A stretch of 64,000 nucleotides of DNA from Leptothrix sp. (in: b-proteobacteria) (GTDB lineage: Bacteria; Pseudomonadota; Gammaproteobacteria; Burkholderiales; Burkholderiaceae_C): contig PNKV01000008.1 in NCBI GenBank assembly GCA_013822685.1, positions 1-64,000 on the forward strand. The letters are read 5' to 3'. A model generated the notes under the pieces. The model did no database searches. It saw only the letters and a program-made list of their open reading frames with translations, and was not told the DNA's origin. Position numbers and translations under genes: made by a program. Below are positions 52,266 through 62,514 of this stretch, piece by piece; positions within the stretch are counted from its first letter, which is position 1, and the number at the start of each line of letters is the position of its first letter.

Positions 52266-53504
52266 CTATCGACTCGCTGCCGATGCGGGCGCGGGCGGCG
52301 AATCGCCAGATGCTTGCCCACCCAGTTGGGGCAATGGCCTCACCGACGCCAGCACTTGTTTGAAGTAAGCCATGGCCTCATCAAAAGGCGGCGTCTTAAC
52401 GCCTTTGAGGGCTGGTCGCGAGGGTTTGTAGTAGTCAATCTTCTCCTCGCCAAACGACATCCGGCGCACTGGCGGGGGGTAGGGAAAAGGGTCGGGCAAG
52501 GCAGCAGCCAACTTGATGGTGATAGCAGGCATGTCTGGCCTGCCTTGCACGCCCACCGTGTCTGCCTGGATTTCATAGGCGGCGCCGGAGCCCGAGCCGG
52601 TGGTGTCCAGCGTGCCCTTGTGGTGGTACTCACGGGCACTCAGGCGGGCGGGCTGACCTGCAATGCTGAATTTTTCAGGGCCGTGTATTTTCTTGATGCT
52701 GCCCAGGGCCGCAATGGCCCCGATGGCGCCCATGCCCTTGATGGACTTGATGTCATCCACGGTGATGTTGTTGGGGTCGCGCAGATCATTGATGCTCTTT
52801 GGTGCGGTGGGCTCGGGTGGCCTGATGTGGACAAAGATGATGAGGTTTGGGTACTTCAGGCTGCGCACGGCCACGTCAATGTCGTAGCTCTTCACCGGGC
52901 TTGCAGTGGTTTCCCTGAAGAAGCCATAGGGTGTGCAAATGCCTGGCTCCGTAGGGAAATCAGTCGGCTGGCGGCCGGTGTACAGGTGGCGCAGTTCTTG
53001 GTATTTGGCTTTGAATTCTTTATCGACGGCTGACTTACCCACCCCTCTTGCGCTAGCCTGGAGTAACCTGATTCGCCTGTCTACGGGATCGAAATAACCA
53101 ATGCTGAAGCCGTGTTTGTCGGTGGCAAAGGCCAGGTCTGTGCCCAGCTTTGCCACGTTATGTTTGGTGATTTCTCCCATGCTATTCGTGACCGAAGCAC
53201 CGTCGCGGAGGTTTTGAAGATCCTGTGGTGTGACTGGGTTGGTTTCTTGGATATGAATTCGGTTGATCAGTGGCGAAGTCGTTTCTGTCCCTGCAATTCC
53301 GTCAAACCCATAGCCGCTAACCTGTGCTGCTTCAGATTCTGCCATCAACACCTTGTCCGGCAAATCAATCGCTGACTGAGCCAAGCAGATGGAACTCCAT
53401 CCGATTGGCTTGACGTAGTTCGGCGGCGCCTTTGCATCCCGCCCGCACGCTGACAACGATGTAGCAAGCAGGGCGGCGAATGCCGCTCTTCTCCAGCGCA
53501 TCAT
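52266..53504 (-). CDS. Tli4-family T6SS immunity lipoprotein
   Basis: A lipoprotein signal (FAALLATSLSACG, cysteine 20) exports the 412-aa protein to the periplasm, where Tle phospholipases act. The body resembles Tli4-family immunity proteins, with two related beta-rich halves (GYFDPVDRRIRLLQASARG; then KGTLDTTGSGSGAAYEIQAD). Its ATG overlaps the tle5 stop (ATGA), so effector and immunity are made together. It should protect the producer from the preceding phospholipase D effector. The exact pairing is inferred from position. Confidence 0.75.
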   Translation of the reverse strand: MMRWRRAAFAALLATSLSACGRDAKAPPNYVKPIGWSSICLAQSAIDLPDKVLMAESEAAQVSGYGFDGIAGTETTSPLINRIHIQETNPVTPQDLQNLRDGASVTNSMGEITKHNVAKLGTDLAFATDKHGFSIGYFDPVDRRIRLLQASARGVGKSAVDKEFKAKYQELRHLYTGRQPTDFPTEPGICTPYGFFRETTASPVKSYDIDVAVRSLKYPNLIIFVHIRPPEPTAPKSINDLRDPNNITVDDIKSIKGMGAIGAIAALGSIKKIHGPEKFSIAGQPARLSAREYHHKGTLDTTGSGSGAAYEIQADTVGVQGRPDMPAITIKLAAALPDPFPYPPPVRRMSFGEEKIDYYKPSRPALKGVKTPPFDEAMAYFKQVLASVRPLPQLGGQASGDSPPAPASAASR

Positions 53505-56239
53505 GATTGCACCCCGTTCTGCCGTGACGCATCAGAAAACGCAATCGTCCGACCTTCACCGGGCTCCACCACTTGCGTGAGCAGCAACTTGTTCATATCG
53601 GGGTGATTGTTCTCACCGTCCGTCCACGTGAAGGGTAGCGCAGTAAAGAATCCAAGAATACCCACCGGTTTTGCGGGTTCCGACTTGGCTTCCCAGAACT
53701 TGTCGCTGAAAGGCATGTGTCTTGCGTAAACCTCGATGGACTCATCAGGCTTTTTCGGGTCTCGGTTGACCAGAGGCCAGATGGAAGCTGGAACCTTATC
53801 TGGGCCGCCAGCCTGCACACTTCTCGGCACAAATCCAAATGTCTTCTCATAAAGCGCCTGATTGCTGCCTGCAAGCGCCTGAATGGCGCTGATCGTCTCC
53901 GGCGCGGAAGGTTTGTCGATGATCCCAGCCAATGCCGACGCAGGCTTGACCACGCCATTTCCCCCGCTGGTCAGGGCAAGGTGCTTACGCCACAAGGCTT
54001 TGCGCAACTCGTGCCCAAACTTCATCACTTCGGTGTCTTTGCCGTTGAGTGGTGCCTTTACAATGGTTTTATCCTGTATGTAGACCGCCAGCTCGCTGTC
54101 GCGCTGACCTTTCAGGCTGCGGTCATTGATGTTGGCGCTGCCCATGATCACGATGGAATCGTCTGCAATCAGCAGTTTGCTGTGCACGTAGACTTGCTCG
54201 GTGCGCAATTGCCCGCCCACCACTTCGCAATTGCGCAGGTTCAGCAGGGTCAAATACGGCGCCCATTGATCAGGGCTGATCTGCTCATAGGGGCGAGAGT
54301 TGGGTTTGCCAGCCTGGCCTTGTCGGGCAGCTTCGATGGCCTGATTCCACTGCATCTGGTTGATGTGGTTCTTGCAAGCTAGCTTTGCAGCCAGCGCGCA
54401 GCGGACGCGGTTAACCAGGCTGTGGCTGCCGTACACCAGGCTTTGCATCGTCCAGTGGATCTGGCCGACGATGGCGATGTCGTTGAGTTGCCCTTCCGGG
54501 TGTACGGGCAGCACGATGTACACATGGAATGGGAAGCCCCAGCGAATGGCTTGCTCGATGCGATCACCCAGGGCCTTGCAGATCAAGTTATCGGGCAGCT
54601 TGTCACCCTGTGGGTTGTTGCCAACCATGGTGAGCGCGGCCTTGATGCTGGTGCCTGCCTGGCTCATCAGATGGTTGACCGCCGCTGATCTCGCTTGTAG
54701 TCCTGTGGCGCCTGCTGTCTCAACCGAAGGCGCCCCAAACGCACTCTGAAAGAACTGGTTCTCGATGTACACGAACTGCTCGGCACCCCTGATCACCGCC
54801 ACCATCATGTCGTGGATGTCGGTCTGCTCGGCCGTGGGCGCAGGCAGTTGCGGCATCGCCGCCTTCTCCTGCTTTTGCAACTGCAAAGGGGCGCTGCGCA
54901 GCACCCGCACGCTGGCTGTGCCTGGGCCCTTGGCGTTGTAAGCGGGCTCTTTAGGGATGAGGCCTGCCGGGATGCTCACCCGGTTGCGCAAGCCTGCGGG
55001 CAGATAACTGTGCTGCAAGCTGTTCCAGCGCCGGACGAAGTTCATGGCCAGGTCGTAGGTGGCCGGGCCTTCAACACTGCAATGCACGTCTTGCCAGGGC
55101 TGGCGAGGCTGATCTTCGCGCAAGATGGCGCCAGACAAGGGCGCTGCTTGGCTGCCCGGCGTGAGCAGCTCGGCATTGGCCTTTCTGGCAGCCCAACTCA
55201 ACCCCAGCAAGGCCACGTAGGTCGCCTTCATGACTGCGGCCACTTTGCTCGTCACGGCGGTCACGTCTTGCGTCGTCAAACTGCCGTTGCGCAGCTTGGC
55301 GACCACTTGGGCCATGGCCGCTTGCTGGGCCTCGGCAATGATGGGTTTGAGCGGCCGGGTGATGTCATTAATCGGCTTGGTCAGCCACTCGGGCATGGGT
55401 TCATTCCACCAACGCCACGCGCCGTCGGCCAGCTTGCCAATGGGCGTGTCTGCGGCCCATTGGCTGGTTGACTTACCAGCCTGCGCGGTGTCGGCCAGCC
55501 AGCCCGCACTCAGCGTCGTGGTCAACAGATCAGCTTCGCTCACGTACTTGGTCAACTCACCGGGCGCCAGCGCTTGTTGAGGCGGCACACAACTGCTGTA
55601 GATCTCAGGCCCCTTGCGCCAGCCATGCTGCAAAGAGAAGCTGGCGTCATCGCGTCGGCCGTAGGCCAGATCAAGACCGCCGACGAACGCCAGCTCGTTG
55701 TCAATCACCACCTGCTTCTGGTGGTGGCTGAAGAAGGTGTTTTCAACCCCATCAAAGTCGTTCTGCAAACCTGCCGGGCAGCAAAAAGCCCGCATGGCTG
55801 GCCTGCCCGCGTTCAACTGGAAAACCGCAAGCATCGTGCCCAAATCGCCTGTGTTCAAACCCACTTTGGGCGACATCCAGGGCATTACATAGATCTTGAC
55901 CGCCGGGTTGTTGTCCAGGGCCGTTTTCAGGGCATCGATCAGCCGCGTACCGGCCTTGAGTTCAGTATCCCAATTGATTTGCCAGCCCGCGATGAACACC
56001 GACTTTTTGGCGCGGGCAATGGCGTCTGCCACGGTTGAGAAATAGGCTTCACCTGTTGTGAAGGGCTTGACGAGATTTCCCAGGCGGGTGGGCGCGAACC
56101 CGCCGCCGTGCTCCAGGCGCCGCGCATCGCTCATGGGTGCGATGGTCGTGGGCCAGGGCTTGTTGTCCAGGCCATTGACGGCGTGGACGGTGTTGGCGGA
56201 CTTTTTGTCTTTGAACGTGGTGCTCATTTTATTCTTCAC
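53501..56239 (-). CDS. tle5: T6SS phospholipase D effector (Tle5 family)
   Basis: The 912-aa protein has two HKD phospholipase D motifs, HHQKQVVIDNELAFVGGLDL and VHSKLLIADDSIVIMGSANI (H-x-K-x4-D both complete), separated by about 500 residues. It lacks a signal peptide, as expected for T6SS cargo. Tle5 enzymes degrade phosphatidylethanolamine and related lipids in prey periplasm. The gene starts with GTG 56239 overlapping the vgrG stop, or with ATG 56227 (MSTTFKDKKS). Its order after vgrG indicates VgrG-borne delivery. The lipoprotein gene after it is the likely immunity factor. Confidence 0.9.
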   Translation of the reverse strand: MKNKMSTTFKDKKSANTVHAVNGLDNKPWPTTIAPMSDARRLEHGGGFAPTRLGNLVKPFTTGEAYFSTVADAIARAKKSVFIAGWQINWDTELKAGTRLIDALKTALDNNPAVKIYVMPWMSPKVGLNTGDLGTMLAVFQLNAGRPAMRAFCCPAGLQNDFDGVENTFFSHHQKQVVIDNELAFVGGLDLAYGRRDDASFSLQHGWRKGPEIYSSCVPPQQALAPGELTKYVSEADLLTTTLSAGWLADTAQAGKSTSQWAADTPIGKLADGAWRWWNEPMPEWLTKPINDITRPLKPIIAEAQQAAMAQVVAKLRNGSLTTQDVTAVTSKVAAVMKATYVALLGLSWAARKANAELLTPGSQAAPLSGAILREDQPRQPWQDVHCSVEGPATYDLAMNFVRRWNSLQHSYLPAGLRNRVSIPAGLIPKEPAYNAKGPGTASVRVLRSAPLQLQKQEKAAMPQLPAPTAEQTDIHDMMVAVIRGAEQFVYIENQFFQSAFGAPSVETAGATGLQARSAAVNHLMSQAGTSIKAALTMVGNNPQGDKLPDNLICKALGDRIEQAIRWGFPFHVYIVLPVHPEGQLNDIAIVGQIHWTMQSLVYGSHSLVNRVRCALAAKLACKNHINQMQWNQAIEAARQGQAGKPNSRPYEQISPDQWAPYLTLLNLRNCEVVGGQLRTEQVYVHSKLLIADDSIVIMGSANINDRSLKGQRDSELAVYIQDKTIVKAPLNGKDTEVMKFGHELRKALWRKHLALTSGGNGVVKPASALAGIIDKPSAPETISAIQALAGSNQALYEKTFGFVPRSVQAGGPDKVPASIWPLVNRDPKKPDESIEVYARHMPFSDKFWEAKSEPAKPVGILGFFTALPFTWTDGENNHPDMNKLLLTQVVEPGEGRTIAFSDASRQNGVQS

Positions 56240-59200
56240 TTCAACTGCGTCTTGAAGTCGGCGCTCAGGCTCGTGTCCAGATCTTGCGCCGCTGATTTGC
56301 GTTCGGTCACCGCCTGGGGGTCATGGGGGCTGAAGCCGGGCTCATTTGAGAAATCCATGGCGGCCAGGGCATGCGCACCTTGTTCACCACGACCCCAGTC
56401 TGCTTGCTCGTCATCTATGCGAAATGCGCGCTCCACCCCGGGTGCAACCAGAAGCAAATCGTTGGGCCACCTTGCCACGGCAACCGACAGCCGCAGCTTT
56501 TGAAGCTCCGTCAATTCGATCTGGCCACTTGGGCTCGATGTGCCCTGAAGGATGGTGCGATCCTTCGCTGCGCCATTGCCTCGCACCACCATCCATGGTG
56601 TTGAGGCCATCGCAGCGCCTTCTTCCCCTGGGTTACGAGTCAGCCGCAAATTGAAGTCGATCTTCTTGGGCTTGGCCGATGATCTCGGCATGGTCGGCAT
56701 CTGCCAAGACATCGTGCCTGGTCCCACCATGGATCGTTGTCCGGCGTGCACCGTGATCTTGCCGGGGCAGCCCACTTCGATGTTGTCGCCGCTGATATGG
56801 ATGTAGGCGCCACCAGCCGTCGACAGATACACGCGCTTGGCGGCCGCGATCTGAATCACGCCATTGGCCGTCTTGATCTCCAGCATGTCCTTGGCCGCGA
56901 CCTGAGCGGGGCCCGCTTGCGCTTGCAGGTCAATCGGCCCTTGGGCCGCGATGAGCGTTAAGCCTTTGCCTGCGGCCTCACTGCCCGGTTGAATGGACCC
57001 CGCCAGAATTCCAATGGCCTGGCCCGTGTGGATGCGTGCCTGGCCACCCACGGCCCAATGCGTGTCCTGTCCGCTGGCGATGGTCGTGGTGTCTTGGCTG
57101 CTCAGGTGCAGATCTTGCCCCGCCGTTATACCCACACCGGCCTTGCCGATGATGGCAATGTTGGGGTCGCCCATGTGCGGCACCTGGTCTTGTCCGGTGC
57201 TGGTGTTGCGGTCGCCCGCGTCGGCGGCGGCGTCGGGCAGGCTGGTAGGGCGGACCATGCCGCTCAAGCTCTTGGTCAGCGCCGCTGCTGGCGCCAGCTT
57301 GTCGTTCAGGGCGCTTTGATTCGGCCCGGTGCTGCCCGCCGTACTGGCCAGTCCCACGGTCTGGTGCGTGGTGGCCGCCTGGTGGAAGGTGCTGGCCAAC
57401 TGCTGCATCTGTTTGGCCAGCGCAATGCCCGCCGCATTGTCGCCCGCACCCTCTGCCGTTTGCCCCAGCCCGTTGTTCAGGCTGTAGGTGCTGAGCATCA
57501 CGCCGCGCACTGCCCGCATGCCACCCCAGGCGTCGGTGCGCAACTCAAAGCCCAGGCCCCGGAAGCTGCCTCGGTGGTTGTCGGCCTGGTGCAGCAGGTG
57601 TCCCATCTGTAGCCAGGTCTGGGCCTGTGTGCTGTGCAGTTGCGTGCGTAGTTGCCCCGGCGTGTCGTCGAACACCAGTTGGTTGTAGCCCTGGCCGCCA
57701 AACTCCTTGCTCTTGACGCCACTCAATGCGGCGGCATTGTTCTGGCCTTCTGCCCCTTCAGTGGCCGCACCTGGTGCTGCGCCGTGCCATGGCGGACTGT
57801 TGCCACCAACGCCTGAGCCCACCAGGTTCATCTGGCTGCTGGGGCTGTGGTCGTTGGACTCGGAAAAGGCGCTGGTATTGGCCGCACTGGCTTGCCCACC
57901 TGGCGTGCGCGGCACACCACCTTCGCCTCGGCCGCTGTACAGGCTGGCCTGCACATACGGGCGGTCGATGTCGTTGTTCAAAAAGCCCACCAGCACTTCA
58001 TGCCCGATGCGCGGGATGAACTGGTGGCCCATACCGGGGCCAGAGAAGCGCTGCATGACGCGGATCCAGCAACTGTGGTCACTGTTAGCCCGCTGCGGGG
58101 CATAGGGGTTGGCCTGCCAGTGGAACTTGACTTTGACGCGCCCAAGTTTGTCGGTGTACAGCTCGTCGGCGCCATTGGCTTCCGTGCTGCCATCGGGGCC
58201 GACCACGAGGGCCGTTTGCATGCCCAGTGCGGTGGGGCGAGGGCGTGGGCGCAGGCCAGTGCCATCCAACAGAACAGCGCGCCATGGCACCTTGCGGCGC
58301 AGGGCCTGGAACTGGGAGGCAAAGCCGGTTTGCGCGGCTTGCTGTTGCAGGTCTTGGGTGTCTACCGGGGCTTGGTCCACCGACACGCTTAACTCGGGCA
58401 ACTCCGCCTTCCCCAAGGTTTTCATGATCTTGTCGCTGAAGTCCTTGGGCAGGTTGTTCACGCCATAGGCATGAACGGCATGCACAAAGAATTCCTTGTC
58501 ATCTGGGGCCTGTCCGAAAGCGGCCAGCGGGTCGAGCGTGGATTGGGTGACGGCCATCCAGGTGCCCGCGCGCAAGGTTCGAACGGTGCCTCTGCCCAGC
58601 CAAGTCTTGTAGCGCGCCTCGTGGGCTTCTTGCAAGCGGGTGGCCGCGAACTGGGCCTCGGTCTGGTTGCCAAAGATGTAGTCGCCCGTGGGGTCGTAGC
58701 TGGTGAGCCAGCTCTGCAGGCTGCTGGCCTCATCACCGCCCCACTGGTGGTGGGTAGGCACATCGGCGGTGATGGCGCTGTTCCTAACGTAATCCCAACC
58801 TTGCAACAACGTGGCGGTGGGGCCGATCTGGCGCACTGAGCCCATGGTCTGGATGCTGTCTTGCGCTTCCTGGCTGCTGCTGCGGTGATAGCGGATCCCA
58901 TGGCCGCCCAGGCTGTTGGCACTGGTTGGGTCCTGCGGCTGGTTGGCGCTACTAACGAAAAAGACCAAGGTGTGGCCACCTGGGGCAGCTTCGTCTTCTT
59001 CCACGCGGTAGCAAAGGCCCTCTTCCGCCAATAGCCTGCTCACGAAATCCAGGTCGCTTTCCCGGTACTGGACGCAGTACGACCGCTGGCCGCCGTTGCG
59101 GGCAAACAGGCCTTGCGCCACGTAGCTGGGCACGTCGTCATCCCATTTCCAGGCAGCTACTGAGGCGTGATCTGCGAATACGTCCTCGATGATTTCAATC

Positions 59201-59643
59201 AGCGATTTTTCCTGCCAGACCCGGCTGCTCAGAGTGTGGCCCAACAAGGCGATCCATGGCTGCATCAGCAGGCCTTTGCGGGCCAGGCCGCCATCGGCCT
59301 CAAGCGAGTCGGCACTGGTGACGTACCCGCTGCGTCGCGCGCGACTGCCATCGGCCAGCGTGGTATGCAAGGTGATGGGCCGAGCGTAGAGCTGCTTGAG
59401 TTCAACGTGGGCGTTGAGCACCAAGGCGTTGACGTACAAGGCAAAGGGCTGGGAGACAGCCTCGTGTAGCACGAAGCTTTCAACCATCAAGTCAGCAGGC
59501 AGGCAATCTTCGCTGCCGGGTGCCGACAGCGTATATAGGCGGCTTTGCGTGCCCCACTGCCCGATGAGGGCGTCCAAGGCACGGCTAAGCTCAGACTGAA
59601 TGGGCGATAGGCCACCAGCCAAATTGAAAGAATCCAGACCCAT
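56236..59643 (-). CDS. vgrG: VgrG type VI secretion tip protein with DUF2345 domain
   Basis: The 1135-aa protein starts with the gp27/gp5-like VgrG core (VESFVLHEAVSQPFALYV; YCVQYRESDLDFVSRLLAEEGL; DKLGRVKVKFHW; CWIRVMQRFSGPGMGHQFIPRIGHEVLVGFLNNDIDRP). A DUF2345 domain follows (about 820-980, HMGDPNIAIIGKAGVGITAGQDL). The last 150 residues form an extra domain that could dock Tle5, whose gene follows with overlap. It punctures target cells as the tip of the T6SS needle. No other T6SS structural gene is in the window, so this is an orphan vgrG island. Confidence 0.95.
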   Translation of the reverse strand: MGLDSFNLAGGLSPIQSELSRALDALIGQWGTQSRLYTLSAPGSEDCLPADLMVESFVLHEAVSQPFALYVNALVLNAHVELKQLYARPITLHTTLADGSRARRSGYVTSADSLEADGGLARKGLLMQPWIALLGHTLSSRVWQEKSLIEIIEDVFADHASVAAWKWDDDVPSYVAQGLFARNGGQRSYCVQYRESDLDFVSRLLAEEGLCYRVEEDEAAPGGHTLVFFVSSANQPQDPTSANSLGGHGIRYHRSSSQEAQDSIQTMGSVRQIGPTATLLQGWDYVRNSAITADVPTHHQWGGDEASSLQSWLTSYDPTGDYIFGNQTEAQFAATRLQEAHEARYKTWLGRGTVRTLRAGTWMAVTQSTLDPLAAFGQAPDDKEFFVHAVHAYGVNNLPKDFSDKIMKTLGKAELPELSVSVDQAPVDTQDLQQQAAQTGFASQFQALRRKVPWRAVLLDGTGLRPRPRPTALGMQTALVVGPDGSTEANGADELYTDKLGRVKVKFHWQANPYAPQRANSDHSCWIRVMQRFSGPGMGHQFIPRIGHEVLVGFLNNDIDRPYVQASLYSGRGEGGVPRTPGGQASAANTSAFSESNDHSPSSQMNLVGSGVGGNSPPWHGAAPGAATEGAEGQNNAAALSGVKSKEFGGQGYNQLVFDDTPGQLRTQLHSTQAQTWLQMGHLLHQADNHRGSFRGLGFELRTDAWGGMRAVRGVMLSTYSLNNGLGQTAEGAGDNAAGIALAKQMQQLASTFHQAATTHQTVGLASTAGSTGPNQSALNDKLAPAAALTKSLSGMVRPTSLPDAAADAGDRNTSTGQDQVPHMGDPNIAIIGKAGVGITAGQDLHLSSQDTTTIASGQDTHWAVGGQARIHTGQAIGILAGSIQPGSEAAGKGLTLIAAQGPIDLQAQAGPAQVAAKDMLEIKTANGVIQIAAAKRVYLSTAGGAYIHISGDNIEVGCPGKITVHAGQRSMVGPGTMSWQMPTMPRSSAKPKKIDFNLRLTRNPGEEGAAMASTPWMVVRGNGAAKDRTILQGTSSPSGQIELTELQKLRLSVAVARWPNDLLLVAPGVERAFRIDDEQADWGRGEQGAHALAAMDFSNEPGFSPHDPQAVTERKSAAQDLDTSLSADFKTQLK

Positions 59644-59794
59644 TGCGGGTTCCCTGACTTTGTTTATTTAATGGAAATCCAGCTGGGGATTTTCAGGCCC
59701 GAAAGGGTTAAGGCAAGACACCCTGATGGGTGGCGGCGTAATGATTTGAAACTCGCGTGCTTCATTCAACTCAAGATCGCCGACCATGATTTGT

Positions 59795-61021
59795 TCACGT
59801 GAAGACGCCATGAGATTTTAGTTGGGGACTGAAGCAGTTTCGGCCAGCGGCTTTGGCTTTGTAGAGCTCTTTGTCGGCCTGTTCCTGCAGTCGATCTGAG
59901 TAAGTTTCTGGAAGACTTCCCACTGGGACGCAGGCAATTCCCATGCTTAGCGTAACTGTTTTTGCGCATTGCGAACCGGCATGAGGAATGGCCAAAGCCG
60001 CAATGGCCTGGCGAACCTTTTCTGCAGTGATCTGAGCTTGATTCAGAGTGGTTTCAGGAAGCATGATCAGAAACTCCTCTCCGCCCCATCTCACCACCAA
60101 TCCTCTGTCTGGATCAATGACCTTTTCCACCGTGACGGCAACTTCGCATAGACATGTGTCGCCAGCTGGATGACCATAGTGATCGTTGTACGCCTTGAAA
60201 TGATCGACGTCGATAAGGATCGCTGAGATGAAGGCGTCGGCCTGTTTTGAGTGCTGATGCAAATAGTCCAATGCATGGCGCCGATTGCCACAACCCGTGA
60301 GTGCATCGCGCTTGGACAGCGCATCCAATTCCCGGTTGCTTTGATCAAGCGCATCAATCAATTGCTTCTCGGCCTCGTTCATCAAAAATCTCTTACGCTC
60401 CCCGTATTCCAGTTCGTAATTTGATACCAGCGAGAAAAAAGCCGTGGCGAGGTTCAGTTGCAAGATCGGGAGCACGGCCGATTCGGGCGCATTTGTGCTG
60501 CAGGCCAGCAACATGCAGTGGATCAATAGAACTGCTGCCGACCATACAAGGGCTGATCTGAAGCGGAGTTTTTGCACAACGTTTCCATACACCAGCATGG
60601 GTGCAAAGCCCGCATGAGCCAGCGTATGGAGGGGGCTATCGCTTAGGCCAATGATCAAGGCAAGGCCACCAACGGCTACCAGGCCAGAACCGATGATCAG
60701 TGCCTCGGCTTTCCAAAGTGGCTGATTGGCGAACCACACCTCTTTCCGATATAGCAGGCAGAATAGTCCCAGCTCTATTGGAGAGATGATCCCCAAGCGA
60801 ATGACCAGTCCAGAAAACCGCATGTCCGGCAGAACGTACCAGTCCGACACGGCAAACATGTTGTAAATGAGCAGGGCGACGAAAGCGCTGATGACAAAGT
60901 GCCGGACGCGTTCTGCCCTCATTGCCTTGGCAAATCGCGCCTCCAACTCAACTGGAAAGCGCAAGATTTTCAGATAGGCGCTTGGATCGTCTGAGTTGGG
61001 AGGCAGAAATCCTTCATGCAT
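59795..61021 (-). CDS. Membrane diguanylate cyclase (GGDEF)
   Basis: About six membrane helices (residues 40-215) precede a GGDEF domain with DALTGCGNRRHALDYL, ILIDVDHFKAYNDHYGHPAGD and the active site RWGGEEF. It should make c-di-GMP. The primary inhibitory site RxxD is missing before GGEEF. ATG 61021 (GGGAG upstream) overlaps the stop of the next GGDEF gene by 8 nt; the GTG at 61072 is an alternative. The layout matches its upstream neighbour, pointing to an old tandem duplication. Confidence 0.88.
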   Translation of the reverse strand: MHEGFLPPNSDDPSAYLKILRFPVELEARFAKAMRAERVRHFVISAFVALLIYNMFAVSDWYVLPDMRFSGLVIRLGIISPIELGLFCLLYRKEVWFANQPLWKAEALIIGSGLVAVGGLALIIGLSDSPLHTLAHAGFAPMLVYGNVVQKLRFRSALVWSAAVLLIHCMLLACSTNAPESAVLPILQLNLATAFFSLVSNYELEYGERKRFLMNEAEKQLIDALDQSNRELDALSKRDALTGCGNRRHALDYLHQHSKQADAFISAILIDVDHFKAYNDHYGHPAGDTCLCEVAVTVEKVIDPDRGLVVRWGGEEFLIMLPETTLNQAQITAEKVRQAIAALAIPHAGSQCAKTVTLSMGIACVPVGSLPETYSDRLQEQADKELYKAKAAGRNCFSPQLKSHGVFT

Positions 61022-62297
61022 CACTGACCACGCTCCCGTTTTCCATGCGATTGCGCCCTGCAGATTTGGCACGATAAAGAGCCTGGTCGGCTTCGTAGAT
61101 GAGGTTCATCATGGAATCTTGCTCGACTGGCGTACCCGTAGCCATGCCCGCGCTGATCGAAACAAAGTTGATTCCGTCAGGCCTGAAGGCGTGAGGCAGG
61201 CCTAGTGCCTTCAAAGTGCTGAGGATGCGCTCGCCTACCTCGATCCCGCGTTGATTGGGCGCGTTGACCAACACCACAGCGAACTCTTCGCCTCCAATTC
61301 GCGCGATCAGATCCTCAGGTTGACGAACACATTGCGATAGGGCCTGTGCAAGAGCTTGGAGGCAGCGATCGCCTGCCGGGTGACCATAGTTGTCGTTGTA
61401 AAGCTTGAAAAAATCCACATCCAGCAAGATCACGCTGACCTCTTTTGGCAGCGCCTGCGTGCGGCCACCTTGGGCGTGCAAAAGCGTTCTCAGAGTCTCG
61501 TCAAAATGTCGGCGATTAGGTAGCTCAGTCAAGGGGTCCAAGTGAGCTTGGCGGCTAAGCCGATCATTCACAGAGCCAAGTTCTGTACGAAGCAAGTTCT
61601 GATTAAGTCGCTGCAAATAAGCAGTGCGCTCGGACCTTTCCAACGTGTAGTTGCCATAAACGCTGAAGACCATGGAGGAAATCAGCAGCACCACAATCGG
61701 GATGGCCAGAACACCGCCGTGGTCCGGCGCCACATATGTTGCAAAACAGAAGCCGACCATCACCAAGATGCAATGGACAAGAGCAGGAAGAAAGCAAGGC
61801 CGAAAAATGGAATCCCAGCACACGACCATGACGGATAGGGTGACCAAGTAGGAAAAGGCCAAAGGTGAGGTGCTGGGCACAATGACCAGCAGATTGAGCA
61901 AGACCATCAATACGCCAGAGCCAGTCAAGAGCCAGTCGCGCGATGATGTGGCAGACAGACGAACAAATAATCTCAGGGTCAGCAAAAAGATCGGAATAAA
62001 TACCAACGTCCTGATGACCAATGCGATTTGGAATCGATCCGGAATCATGAACCAATCTGCCGTGAGCATACCTACAAACGTCAGCATCACCACGGGGCAG
62101 CGTTTAATAACAAGCCTGGAACGTTCAGCCGCCGTTTCGGCAAAGAATAGCTGCTCTAACTGCGGTGGAAAATGAAGTAAGTAGCCGATGTCAGCAAGCC
62201 ACGCCCGGATTGCAGAGGCATCAGATTGGAAGGATTTCGCATTGGAGGATGCTTGGCGACGCTCCTCAGGAACGATTGATATTAAATCGCTGGTCAC
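61014..62297 (-). CDS. Membrane diguanylate cyclase (GGDEF), tandem paralogue
   Basis: The 427-aa protein has the same plan as its neighbour: a polar N-terminus, about six membrane helices (70-225) and a GGDEF domain with DPLTELPNRRHFDETL, VILLDVDFFKLYNDNYGHPAGD and RIGGEEFAVVL. c-di-GMP synthesis is expected. The downstream cyclase overlaps its end by 8 nt, so both are translated from one mRNA. The N-terminal sensor (MASE-like) ligand is unknown. Confidence 0.9.
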   Translation of the reverse strand: MTSDLISIVPEERRQASSNAKSFQSDASAIRAWLADIGYLLHFPPQLEQLFFAETAAERSRLVIKRCPVVMLTFVGMLTADWFMIPDRFQIALVIRTLVFIPIFLLTLRLFVRLSATSSRDWLLTGSGVLMVLLNLLVIVPSTSPLAFSYLVTLSVMVVCWDSIFRPCFLPALVHCILVMVGFCFATYVAPDHGGVLAIPIVVLLISSMVFSVYGNYTLERSERTAYLQRLNQNLLRTELGSVNDRLSRQAHLDPLTELPNRRHFDETLRTLLHAQGGRTQALPKEVSVILLDVDFFKLYNDNYGHPAGDRCLQALAQALSQCVRQPEDLIARIGGEEFAVVLVNAPNQRGIEVGERILSTLKALGLPHAFRPDGINFVSISAGMATGTPVEQDSMMNLIYEADQALYRAKSAGRNRMENGSVVSDA

Positions 62298-62514
62298 TTT
62301 TTATATACCTGAGTGCATCATCGTTTCGAATCAATAAGGCGTTTCCACTGTGGCAACACGCCAATTTTATTTGGCACATAACGAAGTACAAGTGGGATTT
62401 GCCTAGTCCCAACTTTGACAGGCAATGCGTCAAGCATGTTGTCGTGCTTACGATCGCTGCAGAAAACGGCTTATCGACTATAGACCATTTCTCGGTCACA
62501 GCGGTATCCAGAGC

